Part shown: one piece after another, positions 56,312 to 64,000 of the stretch | How the letters are laid out: each line of letters opens with the position of its first letter | How positions within the stretch are numbered: the first letter of the stretch is position 1 | NCBI RefSeq assembly: GCF_017255015.1 | Contig: NZ_JAFKCS010000007.1 | Span: forward strand, 84,423-148,422 | Direction of reading: 5' to 3' | DNA: 64,000 bases | Source of the DNA: Bowmanella yangjiangensis | GTDB lineage: Bacteria; Pseudomonadota; Gammaproteobacteria; Enterobacterales; Alteromonadaceae | Notes under the pieces: generated by a model | Seen by the model: only the letters and a program-made list of their open reading frames with translations | The model's database searches: none | What the model was told of the DNA's origin: nothing | Position numbers and translations under genes: made by a program

Positions 56312-57090
56312 CGTTGACTCCTTTTGTCCCGCCAGGTCTGACAAGCCTCAATAAAGCCCGTCAGTATCTGCGCATTTTGAGGATACTGCTCAGGACGCCA
56401 TTCGGGGTGCCACTGTAAGGCCAGCAGAAAAGATGAATGCGGACGCGAAAACGCCTCAATCAGTCCGTCTTCGGCTCTCGCTTCAACTTGTAAGCCATGA
56501 CCTAGCTCTTTAACCCCTTGCATATGAATGGAGTTAACCTGGATGCTTTGTTGTGAAGCGAACCATTCGCTTAGAATTCCTTGACCACTCAATTGCACAG
56601 GATGGGCGGGGGCGTATTGCTGCTCAACTGGTTGTTCCTTGTCTTCTCGGTGATCCATCAGCCCTTTTACTTCATGCAACCTGTGGTGCAGGCTGCCGCC
56701 AAAGTAGACGTTGAGTTCCTGAAAACCCCGACAGATACCCAGCATAGGGAGGTCGGCAGCTAACACACTATCGAATAAGGCCCAGTTGCTGGCGTCACGA
56801 TGCGGATCGCGCTCGGCGTCATCACCTTCCTGTTCCGCTTCTTCGTAATAGCTGGGATGCAGGTTGGAATAAGAGCCTGTTAGCAAAACACCATCCAGCT
56901 TTTCTATAAAAGCGGATTGGCATGCTTTTGACAGGGTATGAAAAAGCGCCGGGATAACCAGCGGCACCACGGGCGTATCGCCGTGCATCAAGGCCCGGAT
57001 ATATTTGTCGCCTGACTGATGATAGGCATGAGGACCACGCACTATCAGGTCTGCACAAACACCGATAAATAATGGACTGGCGTTTCGCAC
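56308..57090 (-). CDS. puuD: Gamma-glutamyl-GABA hydrolase PuuD
   Basis: 260 residues. Class I glutamine amidotransferase-like fold with nucleophile Cys in LPMLGICRGFQELNVYFGG and His-Glu in LQWHPEWRPEQ. It releases GABA and glutamate from gamma-glutamyl-GABA. The start is GTG (MRNASPLFIGV); no in-frame ATG is better. First gene of the 11-gene minus-strand unit, divergent from puuA. Confidence 0.93.
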   Translation of the reverse strand: MRNASPLFIGVCADLIVRGPHAYHQSGDKYIRALMHGDTPVVPLVIPALFHTLSKACQSAFIEKLDGVLLTGSYSNLHPSYYEEAEQEGDDAERDPHRDASNWALFDSVLAADLPMLGICRGFQELNVYFGGSLHHRLHEVKGLMDHREDKEQPVEQQYAPAHPVQLSGQGILSEWFASQQSIQVNSIHMQGVKELGHGLQVEARAEDGLIEAFSRPHSSFLLALQWHPEWRPEQYPQNAQILTGFIEACQTWRDKRSQR

Positions 57091-57102
57091 TTGTATGGCT
57101 CA

Positions 57103-57122
57103 CTGAACAAAATATTGAAACG
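57103..57122. promoter_or_regulatory. Candidate PuuR operator upstream of puuD
   Basis: GAACAAAATATTGAAAC with flanks resembles, from memory, an E. coli puu operator with the core ACAA-ATATTGA. It lies 13 bases upstream of the puuD start. Inference only. Confidence 0.4.
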
Positions 57123-57271
57123 TTAGGTTCAAGCTATTGGAGTTAATAATAAAGTTCAAGTGGCAATCTGCTGATTTAGTGTGCAAAACATCAAAGCTTA
57201 GTTTAACTAATCGTTAACAAAGTGGTGTTTTTCAGGCTGGAATGTCCAATATGCTTTATGTTTAACTGAGA

Positions 57272-57298
57272 TGAACACGAACAAGTGTTCAATATAAT
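57272..57298 (+). promoter_or_regulatory. Inverted repeat and -10 box upstream of puuA
   Basis: TGAACAC (57272-57278) and GTGTTCA (57285-57291) are perfect inverted repeats with a 6-base spacer, directly abutting a TATAAT (57293-57298). A repressor bound here would block the puuA-speB promoter; the TetR protein at 59574 or PuuR are candidates. The 5' leader would be short. Confidence 0.5.
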
Positions 57299-57315
57299 AA
57301 ACGTCGGAGATGATC

Positions 57316-58665
57316 ATGGAGTTAAGCTCCTTTCTTGTCAATTACCCGGATGTAGAAGTTTTTGACCTGATTCTGTCAGATTTAAATGGTGTGGCACGAG
57401 GTAAGCGGGTAAAGCGGGATGCCATTGAGTCCGTACTCGAGCAGGGCATGCATATTCCCTTCTCTGTGCTGGCGCTGGACGCATCCGGTGAGACGGTAGA
57501 AGAGTCGCAATTGGGGCTGGAGATTGGTGAGCCGGATCGCGTTTGTTATGCAGACTTAAAAACCTTAGCAATATGCCCCTGGAATACTCAGTCAGCCGCC
57601 CAAGTGCTGTTCAGCATGTACGATTATGAAGGTGAGCCGGTGCTACTGGACCCTCGTCATCAGGTGAACCGCGCTGTCAGCTTATTTAAACAGTTAGGTA
57701 TGCATCCGGTGGTCGCGGTGGAGCTGGAATTCTATCTTATCGATGCCGAGCGTACCGAAACCGGCTATATCCAGCCACCCATCTCTCCCAAAACCGGTAA
57801 GCGTGAAGCCAACACCCAATGCCATTCCATGCTCAATCTGGATGATTTTGCTGAATTTCTGTTGGATGTAGATAGTTGCTGCCAGGCCCAGGGCGTGCCA
57901 GCGGATACAGCGGTTTCTGAATATGCACCGGGGCAGTTTGAAATTAACCTGCGCCATGGGGACGATCCCTTGCTGGCCTGTGACCATGCCATGATGCTCA
58001 AGCGCATCATTCATCAGGTTGCCGAGCAGCATGGTATGCAAGCAACTTTTATGGCTAAGCCCTATGGGGCGTTGGCTGGCAGTGGGTTGCACTTACACGT
58101 AAGCCTGGTAGATGAGGACGGTGAAAATCTTTTTGGAGAAGGGGAAGCCGACGAGAATCCCTTGCTGCTAAGTGCAGTAGCCGGGCTTTTAGAGACTATG
58201 CAGGAGAGTACTGCATTCTTATGCCCCAATATTAATTCCTATCGTCGTATGCAGCCCAATCTGTATGTGCCCATGTATGTCAACTGGGGCATTGATAACC
58301 GAACTGTAGCAGTGCGTATACCGCCGGGTGAGCCCCATAGCCGCCGGGTTGAACACAGAGTAGCCGGTGCGGATGCCAACCCTTATATAGCGATGGCGGC
58401 GGTGCTGTTTGCCATGTATCATGGTATCTCCAACAAGCTCACCCCACCTGCGCCGCAGGAAGGCAATACGTTCGAGTTCGACAACCCATCCTTACCTTGC
58501 CGTTTACCGGATGCACTGTCGCTGTTAGGCGAGTCGGTGGTCTTCAACCAATATTTTGGGGCTGACTTTATCCAAGTCTACCGGGCTTGCAAGGAGCAGG
58601 AACTGCTCAAGTTCGAACAAACCGTGACGCTCAAGGAATATGATTTTTATCTCAACACTCTTTGA
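57316..58665 (+). CDS. puuA: Gamma-glutamylputrescine synthetase (glutamine synthetase-like)
   Basis: 449 residues with the start at MELSSFLVNYPDVEVFDLI; GGAG is placed 6 bases before it, so the ATG at 57310 is less likely. Glutamine synthetase fold: LSDLNGVARGKRV, VAVELEFYLID, EYAPGQFEINLRHGDD, GSGLHLHVSLVD, NINSYRRMQ and RIPPGE. It lacks the adenylylation Tyr region of true GlnA and belongs to the PuuA/SpuI group that ligates glutamate to putrescine using ATP. Divergent from puuD and followed by speB 9 bases on. Confidence 0.93.
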   Translation: MELSSFLVNYPDVEVFDLILSDLNGVARGKRVKRDAIESVLEQGMHIPFSVLALDASGETVEESQLGLEIGEPDRVCYADLKTLAICPWNTQSAAQVLFSMYDYEGEPVLLDPRHQVNRAVSLFKQLGMHPVVAVELEFYLIDAERTETGYIQPPISPKTGKREANTQCHSMLNLDDFAEFLLDVDSCCQAQGVPADTAVSEYAPGQFEINLRHGDDPLLACDHAMMLKRIIHQVAEQHGMQATFMAKPYGALAGSGLHLHVSLVDEDGENLFGEGEADENPLLLSAVAGLLETMQESTAFLCPNINSYRRMQPNLYVPMYVNWGIDNRTVAVRIPPGEPHSRRVEHRVAGADANPYIAMAAVLFAMYHGISNKLTPPAPQEGNTFEFDNPSLPCRLPDALSLLGESVVFNQYFGADFIQVYRACKEQELLKFEQTVTLKEYDFYLNTL

Positions 58666-58674
58666 TGCAGATTT

Positions 58675-59571
58675 ATGACCAACGCCAATTATTCGCTTTA
58701 TCAGCCAGCTAACACCTTTGTATTCGCGTCCAAAAGCAAAATGGATAAGGATACCGACGTGGTCATTGCTGGCGTGCCCTTTGACCTTGCCACGTCTGGC
58801 AGGCCTGGGGCGCGCTTTGCACCTACCGCTATTCGCCAGGCTTCCGCCAATCTTGGCTGGGAGCAACGTCGTCACCCATGGAAATTTTCCCTGAGACGAA
58901 AACTTAAAATTGCCGATGTGGGGGATGTTAATTTCTCCCATGGCGATGCACCCGGCGCCATGCAGGCGGTGCGCGAGCATATTGGTAAGGTTATGGACCT
59001 GGGGGCTATACCTTTTACCTTCGGTGGTGACCATTTGGTTACCTTGCCGGTATTACAGGCCATGGTGGCCAAACGGGGCCCTGTGGCACTACTGCATTTT
59101 GATGCACACACCGACGATTATTCGGGGGGGAGCGAGTTCGACCATGGTAGTGTGTTTTACCACGCCAGGGAGCAGGGCTTACTACTAGATGGTAAGGTAA
59201 TGCAGCTTGGGATCCGTACTGACCATTCCAGCAAGACGCCCTTTGAGGTGATCCCGGCCGAGCAGCTTTGGTATGCCAAGGCAGTGGATATTGCCGAGCG
59301 GATTAAGCAAACCATGGGGGATGCCCCGGTTTATCTGACCTTTGATATAGACTGTATTGATCCGGCCTTTGCACCAGGTACCGGTACGCCTGTTATCGGT
59401 GGAATCAGCCCGCATTTTATTTTAGAGCTATTGCGCCAACTGCAAGGGCTGAACTTCGTCGGTATGGACGTGGTGGAAGTCTGTCCTGCCTATGATCACA
59501 GCCAGATCACCAGCTTGTTAGCGGCCACGCTGGCAACAGATATGCTTTATTTATTGGCCAGTCAAAAATAA
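58675..59571 (+). CDS. speB: Agmatinase
   Basis: 298 residues of the ureohydrolase family. Mn ligands in FGGDHLVTLPVL, HFDAHTDDYSGG and FDIDCIDPAFAPGTG are complete; length and sequence are close to E. coli SpeB. It splits agmatine into putrescine and urea, feeding the adjacent puuA. This duplicates the AguA/AguB route encoded at 29.6-31.5 kb. Convergent with tetR, two bases between. Confidence 0.94.
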   Translation: MTNANYSLYQPANTFVFASKSKMDKDTDVVIAGVPFDLATSGRPGARFAPTAIRQASANLGWEQRRHPWKFSLRRKLKIADVGDVNFSHGDAPGAMQAVREHIGKVMDLGAIPFTFGGDHLVTLPVLQAMVAKRGPVALLHFDAHTDDYSGGSEFDHGSVFYHAREQGLLLDGKVMQLGIRTDHSSKTPFEVIPAEQLWYAKAVDIAERIKQTMGDAPVYLTFDIDCIDPAFAPGTGTPVIGGISPHFILELLRQLQGLNFVGMDVVEVCPAYDHSQITSLLAATLATDMLYLLASQK

Positions 59572-59573
59572 GC

Positions 59574-60182
59574 CTAGGTAAAAGACACGACCAGGGTTTG
59601 CAGCATACGCTTGAGTTCTTCAAGGGTTTTGCTGCCTCTGGGTTTGGATTGATTGACCACCACTAATAATAAAGCGTGGCTGGTTTCATGAAAGGTTCGG
59701 CCAATACGCTGTCGTTCTGACAACGACAGTGTTACCCCCATTTTCTCCAGACGATTCGCTACGTGATTGATAACCAGTTCATCATGTTGTTCATCCAATG
59801 ACATCAATTGGGGGATGGCGAACATGGCTTGTACCAAATGCAAAATGCCCCGCTGCTTTTTGTATAACTGATGCATATGACTGACAAATAGCTCAACAAA
59901 ATCATGCAAGTTAGCCGGTGACTGCTGCTCATCTTGCTTAAGGGTATTGGCCATCTGTTGCAGCCAGCGTTGTCCCATAGCATGTAAAATGGCTTCTTTA
60001 TTGGGGTAATAGTGGTACAAAGTGCCAACTGAAATACCCACATCTTCAGCTATTCGTATGGTGGTAAGTGCCGCAGGTCCGAGTTTTTCTAAAAGCACAG
60101 CAGCTACTTCAAGTATCTGTTCCTGACGGGCAATAGAGCGCTTTTGGCTGGGTGATATCCTGGGTGTTAAAGGTTTGCTCAT
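59574..60182 (-). CDS. TetR family regulator of the second puu unit
   Basis: 202 residues. HTH at about 20-65 (ILEVAAVLLEKLGPAALTTI, AEDVGISVGTLYHYYPNKEA), then a helical ligand domain. It begins 6 bases after the puuB2 stop, so it is co-transcribed with it and probably represses puuB2/puuA2, and perhaps puuA-speB, in response to an amine or aldehyde. Confidence 0.9.
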   Translation of the reverse strand: MSKPLTPRISPSQKRSIARQEQILEVAAVLLEKLGPAALTTIRIAEDVGISVGTLYHYYPNKEAILHAMGQRWLQQMANTLKQDEQQSPANLHDFVELFVSHMHQLYKKQRGILHLVQAMFAIPQLMSLDEQHDELVINHVANRLEKMGVTLSLSERQRIGRTFHETSHALLLVVVNQSKPRGSKTLEELKRMLQTLVVSFT

Positions 60183-60188
60183 GTTTTA

Positions 60189-61472
60189 TTAGTTTCCAAA
60201 CTTATCACGCAGCGCATAGTAGAGCATGCCCGCTACCAGGCCGGGATAACGCAGCCAAGTACCGCCAGGAAAGGTGGGAGTAGGGTAACGGGCCAACGCA
60301 TTGAAATCATCCGGCTGACCAGCGATGGCTTGGTCAATCAGCTTACCAGCCAGGGTGGCTAAGGCCACACCGTGTCCTGAATAACCCTGTGCCACATAGA
60401 TACGATTATCCAGACATTGAAAATGTGGCATACGGTTCAATGTAATGGCCAGAGTTCCTCCCCAGCCATACTCCAGTTCAATTCCCTGCAGTTGCGGAAA
60501 GATTTCTTCCAGATAGGGGCGGACAAAGGTACGGATGTCATCCGGGAAGCGCGATGAATAGTTCTCACCGCCACCAAACAGCAGGCGATGATCCGGCGTG
60601 GTGCGAAAATAATTAATCACAAACTTTGAATCGGCAACCGCAACGTTGTCGCGAATAAGCTGCCGCGCGGTGTTTTCACCGAGCGGGCGGCTAGCCACGA
60701 TGAAATTATTGATGGGCATAATTTTACCGGCTACTTTGGGAAATAAATCGCCAAGGTAACCGTTACATCCCAGCACCAGTTTACTTGCCATGAGCTGGCC
60801 ATCAGCGGTATCAATTCTTATGCCTTGTTTAGTGCTGGTTACTTTTGTAGCGCGGCTGCGCTCATACAGGCTGGCACCGGCTTGTTGGGCCAATTCGGCC
60901 AGCGCAAGAGTGAAATTCAAGGGATGCAGGTGTCCGGCTCGCATATCCAGTTCTGCGCCATGATAGCGGGGACTGGCCAGCATTTGCGACAGCTCATCCC
61001 GCTCAATAAAGCGGGTATCGTGGTACCCATATTCTTCGTTGAGCTTTCGTACATTGTCACGCATCTCTTTGGCATGACTGGACTTAAAGGCTGTGTGCAA
61101 AACACCCGGCACGAAGTCACAGTCAATCTGGTGTCGGTCAATTAAGTTGCGCACCAAATCGATGGAATCAAGCGCCAGTTGCCATAGTTTACCGGCCGGC
61201 TCGTGGCCCACTTTAGCTTCGAGCGTTGCTTGGTCCAGCCGCTGCCCCGGACTGACCTGACCACCATTGCGTCCAGAAGCGCCAAATCCGAGGGTTTCTG
61301 CCTCCAACAATACGCAGCTTAAGCCACGGTTTGCACAGTGCAGGGCGGTAGACAAACCCGTTAATCCGCCACCAACGATACAGACATCAACCTGTTGCTG
61401 GCCGCTGAAAGTGGGGCAGTTAACCTGCTTGTTTACCGTCTGTTGGTAGTACTGGTGACGTATGTCTTCCAT
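60189..61472 (-). CDS. puuB: Gamma-glutamylputrescine oxidase paralogue
   Basis: 427 residues. DVCIVGGGLTGLSTALHCAN, GFGASGRNGGQVSPGQRLD and terminal RIYVAQGYSGHGVALATLAGK place it with PuuB; it is a clear paralogue of the copy at 46631 but diverged throughout. Probably acts on a different glutamylated amine. AGAGG precedes the ATG. Divergent from puuA2. Confidence 0.9.
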   Translation of the reverse strand: MEDIRHQYYQQTVNKQVNCPTFSGQQQVDVCIVGGGLTGLSTALHCANRGLSCVLLEAETLGFGASGRNGGQVSPGQRLDQATLEAKVGHEPAGKLWQLALDSIDLVRNLIDRHQIDCDFVPGVLHTAFKSSHAKEMRDNVRKLNEEYGYHDTRFIERDELSQMLASPRYHGAELDMRAGHLHPLNFTLALAELAQQAGASLYERSRATKVTSTKQGIRIDTADGQLMASKLVLGCNGYLGDLFPKVAGKIMPINNFIVASRPLGENTARQLIRDNVAVADSKFVINYFRTTPDHRLLFGGGENYSSRFPDDIRTFVRPYLEEIFPQLQGIELEYGWGGTLAITLNRMPHFQCLDNRIYVAQGYSGHGVALATLAGKLIDQAIAGQPDDFNALARYPTPTFPGGTWLRYPGLVAGMLYYALRDKFGN

Positions 61473-61539
61473 CCCGGCCTCTTTGTCATAGATTAGCGAG
61501 GTAAAGAACCCAAGCAGGTATAAAAATTAGCTTATCTGG

Positions 61540-61606
61540 CAATATGCCATATTGTTAATTAACACTTTTTACCCTAGCATATCGAATGATAATTCGAAAT
61601 AGAATT
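61540..61606. promoter_or_regulatory. Palindromes between puuB2 and puuA2
   Basis: CAATAT-GCC-ATATTG (61540-61554) and AATTC-GAAATA-GAATT (61591-61606) are both perfect inverted repeats in the 159-base divergent promoter region. The first shares the ATATTG element with the candidate PuuR site near puuD; the second is a plausible TetR site. Confidence 0.45.
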
Positions 61607-61631
61607 ATGAGCACAATCCAACAGGTGATAT

Positions 61632-62966
61632 ATGGATGATGTTAAGAAGTGGCTCTCCAGCCATCGCATCTCGGAAGTTGAATGTTTAGTGCCTGATATA
61701 ACGGGCAATGCTCGGGGCAAATTTATTCCTGCGAAAAAGTTTATAAAGCAGGAAAGCCGCTTACCTGAGAGTATCTTGATTCAAACCGTAACCGGTGAAT
61801 ACACCAGTGAACATTACGATATTGTCAGCGAAACTGACTCGGATATGTTTCTGGAACCTGATACTTCTACTATTCGCGAAGTCCCTTGGGCTGATGAGCG
61901 TACTGCGCTGATTATTCATGACTGCTATTTGTCCAGTGGTCAGCCTCACCCCTTGTCCACACGTAATGTGTTAAAGAAAATTTTGGCACTTTATCAAAGT
62001 AAGGATTTGGTGCCTGTTGTGGCGCCAGAAGTGGAGTTTTTTCTGGTCGCGCAAAATACCGACCCGGACTATGAGTTAACCCCACCGGTAGGGCGCTCAG
62101 GACGACGTGAGTCAGCGCGGCAGAGTTATAGCATTGATGCGGTGAATGAATTTGAGAAAATCATTGACCAGATGTACGACTATTGCGAAAAGATGGAGCT
62201 GGGTATTGATACCTTGATCCATGAATCCGGGGCGGCACAGTTTGAAGTTAACTTTCTGCATGGCGACCCGCTTAAACTGGCCGACGAAGTTTTTCTATTT
62301 AAACGTGTGGTCAGGGAAATTGCCCTGTCGAACGGTGTGTACGCCACCTTTATGGCTAAGCCGATGCGTCGTGAGCCAGGTAGTTCCATGCATATCCACC
62401 AAAGCCTGGTAGATAGAAAAAGTGGACACAACGCGTTTTCCACCAAAGATGGAAAGTACTCCAGTTTGTTCTTCAATTATATTGCCGGGTTGCAAAAGTA
62501 TGGCCCAAGTGCACTTTGTTTCTTTGCGCCTAATGTGAACTCTTATCGTCGTTTCACGCCGGATAATTCGGCGCCGATTAATTTTGACTGGGGATATGAC
62601 AACCGGACCACGGGATTGCGTGTGCCGGATAGTGAACCTGATGGTTTCCGGGTGGAGAATCGTCTGCCTGGCTCAGATGCCAATCCATACTTGGCTTTTG
62701 CTGCAACATTGGCCTGCGGATATTTGGGTATTTTGGAAAATCTTCAGCCTCAGCAAGCTAACGAAGGTAATGCTTATACGCAGGAAATCGAGGTTGCCCG
62801 CAATCTTGAGGAAGCGTTGCGTCTGCTGGATAAGTGTGAACCCCTACGCCACATCATGGGGGAAGACTTTGCATATGCATACAGCGCCGTTAAGCGTAAT
62901 GAATGTGAAGCCTTTAACGAAGTGATCAGTTCCTGGGAGCGGGAGTTCTTGCTGCTGAATGTCTAG
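61632..62966 (+). CDS. puuA: Gamma-glutamylpolyamine synthetase paralogue (glutamine synthetase-like)
   Basis: 444 residues, AGGTGAT SD. Glutamine synthetase fold: CLVPDITGNARGKFIPAKKF, VVAPEVEFFLV, ESGAAQFEVNFLHGDP, EPGSSMHIHQSLVD, NVNSYRRFTPDNSAP and ENRLPGSDANPYLA. It resembles PuuA/SpuB rather than GlnA. With the diverged puuB2 it likely handles another amine such as spermidine, cadaverine or ethanolamine. Terminator follows. Confidence 0.92.
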   Translation: MDDVKKWLSSHRISEVECLVPDITGNARGKFIPAKKFIKQESRLPESILIQTVTGEYTSEHYDIVSETDSDMFLEPDTSTIREVPWADERTALIIHDCYLSSGQPHPLSTRNVLKKILALYQSKDLVPVVAPEVEFFLVAQNTDPDYELTPPVGRSGRRESARQSYSIDAVNEFEKIIDQMYDYCEKMELGIDTLIHESGAAQFEVNFLHGDPLKLADEVFLFKRVVREIALSNGVYATFMAKPMRREPGSSMHIHQSLVDRKSGHNAFSTKDGKYSSLFFNYIAGLQKYGPSALCFFAPNVNSYRRFTPDNSAPINFDWGYDNRTTGLRVPDSEPDGFRVENRLPGSDANPYLAFAATLACGYLGILENLQPQQANEGNAYTQEIEVARNLEEALRLLDKCEPLRHIMGEDFAYAYSAVKRNECEAFNEVISSWEREFLLLNV

Positions 62967-62984
62967 CGACAAAGAGAATGCAAT

Positions 62985-63010
62985 GAAGCACTGGTTTGAG
63001 CCAGTGCTTC
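62985..63010. terminator. Bidirectional terminator between puuA2 and bfr
   Basis: GAAGCACTGG / CCAGTGCTTC perfect 10-bp stem with a 6-base loop between two convergent genes; modestly T-rich flanks. Confidence 0.65.
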
Positions 63011-63034
63011 ACGCTTTATATATCCAGTGATGGA

Positions 63035-63502
63035 TTACATTTGTGATTGCAGATAATTAGGCAGACCAACTAGTTTAATTAAACGTAGTTGTTGCTCCAG
63101 CCAGTAAGCGTGATCGTCTTCTGTATCTTTAAGCAAGCCGGTCAGCATATCGCGACTAACATAGTCCTGCTCTTGTTCACACAACTTAATGGTGTCTTTC
63201 AGCAAGCGTTGCACGTCGTACTCCAGGCTCAAATCTGCCTGCAGCATGGCGGGAACGTCCTGGCCGATATTCAGGCCATCCCGTTTGGTCATGTCTGGCG
63301 TACCTTCCAAAAACAAAATACGCTCGATTAAGGCAGCTGCGTGGCCTTTCTCGTCATCAAACTCGTGGTCAATGCGCTCGAATAACTTGTTCAGGCCAAA
63401 GTCCTGATACATCCGAGAGTGAATAAAGTATTGGTCCATTGCTGTCAGCTCGTTGGCCAGCAGCAGGTTCAATGCGTCAATGATCTTGGCGTTACCTTTC
63501 AT
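63035..63502 (-). CDS. bfr: Bacterioferritin, heme-ligand-lacking type
   Basis: 155 residues from MKGNAKIIDALNLLLANEL, colinear with E. coli Bfr through residue 120. Ferroxidase ligands are present: Glu18, Glu51, His54, Glu94 and Glu128-His131 (one-residue shift). Residue 52, the heme-ligand Met in E. coli, is Lys here, so heme should not be bound, as in the Met-lacking subunit of two-subunit bacterioferritins. Stores iron as a 24-mer, perhaps mixed with another subunit encoded elsewhere. Confidence 0.93.
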   Translation of the reverse strand: MKGNAKIIDALNLLLANELTAMDQYFIHSRMYQDFGLNKLFERIDHEFDDEKGHAAALIERILFLEGTPDMTKRDGLNIGQDVPAMLQADLSLEYDVQRLLKDTIKLCEQEQDYVSRDMLTGLLKDTEDDHAYWLEQQLRLIKLVGLPNYLQSQM

Positions 63503-63975
63503 TGGTTCAAATCCGTGTATCAGAAAATATGCCGTCAAGTGTAGTGTAATATTCGAATTATTGGAAATTTTTTATACAAATCAATGCATTATCTAATGAT
63601 ATCAATTCTCGTTGCCACTTCGTTTTGACCTCTTGCGATTCTCGCACAGACAATCATGGAGTTTGAACTCAACACTGTTTAACAGGAATAAGGCTATTTA
63701 CTCTTTATTAAAGGAAGAGAGAATCGTTGAAAACCCCCTATGGTCCTTTGGTCGTTTCTTTTATGCAGAGCGGAATCTATTGCTGACTACCGAATTTTGG
63801 TGGTTTGTTGACCTGTCTTGCTGGTTGTTTGTACGTTTAGCTGGTTAATTGAGCGAACGATCCATTGTTTCATTAATATTTCATAATTTGGCTTGCGCGC
63901 TTTTCGGGCCTATGTATAATACGCACCATCTTGAGACGGGGTGCTGAAACAGCCCAGACAAGAAAAGACTTCAGA
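63503..63975. other. Gene-free region upstream of the initiator tRNA
   Basis: No supported gene. The only frame of size (63612-63848, TTG start) has no SD or family-like sequence. The region holds the tRNA promoter at 63893-63920 and otherwise AT-rich sequence. Confidence 0.55.
63893..63920 (+). promoter_or_regulatory. Promoter of the initiator tRNA gene
   Basis: TTGCGC and a consensus TATAAT (63915-63920) spaced by 16 bases, followed by a GC-rich discriminator (ACGCACC). This is the usual form of growth-rate and ppGpp-controlled stable RNA promoters. Confidence 0.7.
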
Positions 63976-64000
63976 CGCGGGATGGAGCAGCCTGGTAGCT
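63976..64000 (+). tRNA. Initiator tRNA-Met, 5' part (cut by window end)
   Basis: CGCGGGATGGAGCAGCCTGG followed by TAGCT matches the 5' acceptor strand and D-arm of bacterial tRNA-fMet, including the unpaired first C. The anticodon lies outside the window. Confidence 0.85.

Noticed and set aside
63612..63848. 78-codon open frame before the initiator tRNA
   Set aside because: TTG start without SD, no family-like sequence, and it lies in an AT-rich intergenic region upstream of a stable RNA promoter.

Overview
The window reads as chromosomal DNA of a marine-type gammaproteobacterium, most likely an Alteromonadales member (Alteromonas/Aestuariibacter/Shewanella-like). This is inferred from the gene mix: a FlgT homologue, a DUF3083-like protein, a DUF3025-like protein, PAS-GAF-GGDEF and Cache-MCP signalling proteins, a TonB-dependent receptor, many LysR regulators, and tRNAs with encoded CCA. 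No rRNA gene, CRISPR array, transposase or integrase was seen. Gene starts were moved inward from the longest frames wherever a Shine-Dalgarno (SD) sequence, signal peptide or family alignment supported it.

Layout. 1-9.3 kb: 3' part of katG, a degenerate GGDEF membrane protein, an M28 lipoprotein peptidase, a DUF3025-like protein, a NatAB-type ABC exporter, an active-looking PAS-GAF-GGDEF diguanylate cyclase and a voltage-sensor-like membrane protein. 9.3-17.1 kb: a four-helix-bundle ORF bounded by a 10-bp inverted repeat, then mltD, gloB/yafS-like methyltransferase, metG, apbC/mrp, dcd and tRNA-Pro(GGG). 17.1-20.4 kb: a compact three-gene cluster of an uncharacterised 246-aa protein, a FlgH (L-ring) homologue and a FlgT (H-ring) homologue, with no other flagellar gene nearby. 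This is the most unusual locus here. 20.4-29.5 kb: TetR, LysR with divergent VOC and GST genes, fumC, a 0.7-kb gene-free stretch, an AT-rich solute-binding protein, a flavoprotein-methyltransferase pair divergent from an Rrf2 regulator with two palindromic operators between them, and a CPBP membrane protein.

29.5-41.4 kb: aguA-aguB (agmatine to putrescine), an SRPBCC protein, a lipoprotein, LysR/azoR, DUF3083-like, small membrane proteins, an M1 aminopeptidase lipoprotein, a YaeR-like VOC protein and a chemoreceptor. 41.4-63 kb: a polyamine import and degradation region. A LysR/omega-aminotransferase pair and a TonB receptor precede an 11-gene minus-strand unit (puuD, aminotransferase, potF, potG, potH, potI, puuR, puuC, TorF-type porin, puuB, cupin). 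Divergent from it are puuA and speB, followed by tetR-puuB2 and divergent puuA2. The window ends with a bacterioferritin lacking the heme-ligand Met52, and the first 25 bases of an initiator tRNA-Met behind a strong promoter.

How it works together. Agmatine can be made into putrescine either by AguA/AguB or by SpeB. Polyamines are imported by PotFGHI. They are then oxidised through the gamma-glutamyl route (PuuA, PuuB, PuuC, PuuD) and probably in parallel by direct transamination (SpuC-like aminotransferase plus PuuC). PuuR and a TetR protein are the likely local regulators.
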